DNA from: an uncultured Lachnospiraceae bacterium
GTDB lineage: Bacteria > Bacillota > Clostridia > Lachnospirales > Lachnospiraceae
Direction of reading: 5' to 3'
DNA: 24,404 bases
NCBI GenBank assembly: GCA_910579395.1
Contig: CAJTUC010000048.1
Span: 1 to 24,404, forward strand
Shown here piece after piece: positions 22,924-24,404 of this stretch. The translations under genes were made by a program, and so were the position numbers. Position 1 is the stretch's first letter. The number at the start of each line of letters is the position of its first letter. The notes under the pieces were generated by a model that saw nothing but the letters and a program-made list of their open reading frames with translations, was not told where the DNA came from and searched no databases.

Positions 22924-22963
22924 GTATCCAAAACAGGTATCCAAAACAGGGTATCCAAAACAG
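22924..22963. repeat. 13-bp tandem repeat, three perfect units
   Basis: GTATCCAAAACAG occurs at 22924-22936, 22937-22949 and 22951-22963, the last after one extra G. It begins 4 bp past the DUF1905 stop, between the gene and its terminator, the same arrangement as the 17-bp repeat behind htpG. Confidence 0.92.
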
Positions 22964-22967
22964 AAAT

Positions 22968-23255
22968 TCATTCCCGCTCTCTGACTGTCACCCGCACCCT
23001 GTCTCCGGGCTGTTTCCCGATTTTAGAACGGATATCTTTCCGTATTCCGATCAGATAACAGATACTGCCATCCTCATTTTTGACGCCCATGTTGACGATA
23101 CTGCCGTCATAGGGTTCACCGTCGAAAGCGGCGTGCACTTTTACGCGCCCTTTTCCGAATTCTTTTCTGATATCATACGGAAAAATGACATAGGCGCCGC
23201 CTTTTTGGTCCGCTTCATAAATCAGAGAGTCGTATTCATAGATTTTACTGTTCAT
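22968..23255 (-). CDS. DUF1905 domain protein
   Basis: A 95-aa small protein made up of one DUF1905-type beta-barrel domain: YEADQKGGAYVIFPYDIRKEFG (13-34, here split at GAYVIFPYDI), VKVHAAFDGEPYDGSIVNMG, CYLIGIRKDIRSKIGKQPGD and VRVTVRE. Proteins of this family often carry a second YdeI/OmpD-like domain, which is absent here. Function is not established. AAGGGG lies about 8 bases before the start. The gene stands alone with its own terminator, separated from it by a 13-bp tandem repeat. It is divergent from the decayed two-component genes to the right, only about 65 bp away. Confidence 0.85.
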   Translation of the reverse strand: MNSKIYEYDSLIYEADQKGGAYVIFPYDIRKEFGKGRVKVHAAFDGEPYDGSIVNMGVKNEDGSICYLIGIRKDIRSKIGKQPGDRVRVTVRERE

Positions 23256-23322
23256 TAATATTCCCCTTTCCGCCTAAAATACAGTATAATATGTTCAATC
23301 ACCCAAAAACAAGAGGTACCTC

Positions 23323-23382
23323 ATAAACACCATATTAATTATCGAAGACGACAAATCCCTCGCAGACGGCCTCTGTTACCGG
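23323..23382 (+). pseudogene. response regulator remnant, N-terminal fragment
   Basis: Starting at ATA where ATG would be expected, six bases after AGAGG, the frame reads NTILIIEDDKSLADGLCYR, the first strand and acidic pair of an OmpR-type receiver domain. After about 20 codons it runs directly, still in frame, into histidine-kinase sequence; the phospho-acceptor Asp, the rest of the receiver and the DNA-binding domain are gone. A TATAAT lies at 23285-23290, but no good -35 accompanies it. Both the lost start codon and the deletion mark it as dead. Confidence 0.8.
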
Positions 23383-23793
23383 TCCACAAAACGCACAATG
23401 AAACAGATGGACCATTATCTGGACGCATCGACCGTTTCGGCTCGAAATGCTGCGCTTGAAAAAGAACATATCCCAATGCTGCTTTCGAATATTTCCCATC
23501 AGACGATAGCGCCTATCGCCAATCTCCGGCTTTACGGCAAACTTTTACAGGCGCAGTCCCTGGATGAAGAAAGCCGCGATTATGTGAACGCACTCAATGT
23601 CCAGACGCAGAAACTGGATTTCCTGGTTTCCTCTCTCGTCAAGATGTCCCGGCTGGAAACCGGCATCGCCGAGGAAGAACAGGCACAGGTCTTCTCCCGC
23701 TTCTACCGCTCTCAGCTTTTGGCCACACCCGGAAAAGGATCCGTCTTTGCGGTCAATTTGCCCGTCAAAACGCCGAATCTTTCAAAACCATAA
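23383..23793 (+). pseudogene. sensor histidine kinase remnant with internal deletions
   Basis: Continues the response-regulator fragment in frame. It shows a kinase HisKA segment, MLLSNISHQTIAPIANLRLYG, with the phospho-acceptor His codon at 23497-23499 and the following helix to KMSRLETGI. The lysine and threonine usual after HQ (HQTKTPI in relatives I recall) read Ile and Ala here. At about 23667 it jumps to AEEEQAQVFSRFYRS, which belongs to the ATPase domain near the G-box side, and at about 23715 again to PGKGSVFAVNLP, the ATPase end. Sensor region, N-box and most nucleotide-binding motifs are missing. The deletions all keep one frame open to 23793. It probably belonged to a BceRS/VanRS-like cell-envelope stress pair. 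Confidence 0.8.
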
Positions 23794-23824
23794 GACTTTT
23801 TCTTGTACGCGGAAAGGAAAAGCT

Positions 23825-24019
23825 CTGACCATTTTATCAACATCCAATCTGACCAAAATCTATGGCAGCGGCGAGAATGAAGTCCACGCGCCGGAACATG
23901 TCAGTCTCACCATCGAAAAGGGCGAATTTGTTGCAATCGTCGGGACAAGCGTCAGCGGAAAATCCACGCTCCAGCATATGCTCGGCGGCCTTGACCAGCC
24001 TACATCTGGCAGCGTCACC
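23825..24019 (+). pseudogene. ABC transporter ATPase remnant, N-terminal fragment
   Basis: The frame resembles the start of a FtsE/MacB/BceA-type ABC ATPase: STSNLTKIYGSGENEVHA, then VSLTIEKGEFVAIVG and LQHMLGGLDQPTSGSVT. Where ATG would be expected, after AAAGGA and six bases, there is CTG. The Walker A reads GTSVSGKST, with Val43 replacing an invariant Gly. After codon 65 (24019) the similarity ends abruptly and unrelated sequence follows to a stop at 24094; Walker B, signature and the permease are missing. Gene order (regulator, kinase, ABC ATPase) is that of bacitracin-type antimicrobial-peptide resistance modules, which supports one decayed locus. Confidence 0.82.
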
Positions 24020-24046
24020 TGTTGCTACTTATCAAGGACGTATTCA

Positions 24047-24355
24047 TCATTTTTCATCACTTTTTCTCGGTTTTTCCTGTTTTCCATGCTCTAAGTCGTG
24101 GAGAATGACACGCTTTAATTTATCCTTTACGCTTTGGGTACTCGTATCAGAAAAATGTACCTCAACTATACAATAATGCAAAAACGGCATCCCCAAACCA
24201 TAAGTATCATCATTATAATTGGTATCAGTATGACGATTGCCCTCAACAGATACGCAATCATAAGCCGCTCGTTGCTCGCGGAAATCAATGGCTTTTTGGT
24301 AAAGCGATTTCCTCACCACTTTCTTTTGATAACAAATAAATATTTCCTGTATCAC
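24047..24355 (-). CDS. hypothetical protein, possible TnpW-like mobile-element ORF
   Basis: A 102-aa open frame. The C-terminal segment GLGMPFLHYCIVEVHFSDTS with TQSVKDKLKRVILHDLEHG after it resembles the small TnpW-type proteins of clostridial integrative elements (pattern: Tyr-x-Val-x-Val-His-Phe, Ser/Thr-rich turn, basic helix), from memory only. The N-terminal half (MIQEIFICYQKKVVRK to HTDTNYNDD) is not recognised and may be a different or fused sequence. No convincing ribosome binding site precedes the ATG at 24355, so the true start may be internal. The region joins the broken ABC ATPase at about 24020, which would suit the edge of an inserted element, but no terminal repeat or integrase is visible. 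Nothing else is supportable in 24020-24404. Confidence 0.35.
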   Translation of the reverse strand: MIQEIFICYQKKVVRKSLYQKAIDFREQRAAYDCVSVEGNRHTDTNYNDDTYGLGMPFLHYCIVEVHFSDTSTQSVKDKLKRVILHDLEHGKQEKPRKSDEK

Positions 24356-24404
24356 AGGTAACAGACATTGCAGGTATATGACTGATCAATTCCTTGTTAT
24401 TCCC

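Noticed and set aside
1..24404. tRNA, rRNA or other standard RNA genes
   Set aside because: No cloverleaf, rRNA core segment or familiar riboswitch signature was recognised on either strand.

Overview
The window looks like chromosomal DNA of a spore-forming, low-to-mid GC Clostridia bacterium, most likely a Lachnospiraceae. The basis is the paired glycogen genes glgC and glgD, a YtaF-type sporulation membrane protein, a SpoIID-like sporulation protein, CIRCE-controlled htpG, strong AGGAGG-type ribosome binding sites and family-level protein similarities. Genus and species cannot be fixed from sequence reading alone. Almost all genes lie on the minus strand; the exceptions are a serine recombinase cassette, ytaF and decayed genes at the right end.

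Left region (1-4.6 kb): a secreted DUF5722 protein with a glycoside-hydrolase-like fold signature, then a plus-strand cassette of a 69-aa ORF overlapping a 550-aa large serine recombinase. Just past the recombinase stop lies a SpoIID-like sporulation gene that is cut short in mid-domain, so the recombinase probably sits at one end of an element integrated into it.

Core region (4.8-15 kb): htpG with a repetitive acidic insert and a perfect CIRCE operator; a PrsA-like lipoprotein foldase behind a PHP-domain hydrolase; ilvE with its own promoter and terminator; and an apparent operon of a beta-CASP ribonuclease, folA and a soluble three-domain phosphorelay kinase. ytaF is divergent from the ribonuclease gene and converges, with a 47-bp overlap, on a Ca2+-type P-type ATPase gene.

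Right region (15-23.3 kb): the Ca2+ ATPase, greA, the translationally coupled glgC-glgD pair (ADP-glucose supply for glycogen), a PAS-GAF-GGDEF protein and a DUF1905 protein. Far right (23.3-24.4 kb): a deletion-ridden fossil of a response regulator, sensor kinase and ABC ATPase module, truncated next to a possible mobile-element ORF.

The most unusual signal is a family of structured intergenic repeats at about 14.50-14.63, 18.09-18.24 and 18.83-18.94 kb. They share a nested stem architecture in which paired positions change together. All three lie 30-56 bp upstream of a minus-strand gene (ribonuclease, Ca2+ ATPase, greA) in the same orientation. An 18-nt piece of the same element also lies at the ilvE promoter. 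This could be a mobile palindromic repeat or an undescribed 5'-leader RNA family; I could not search for either.
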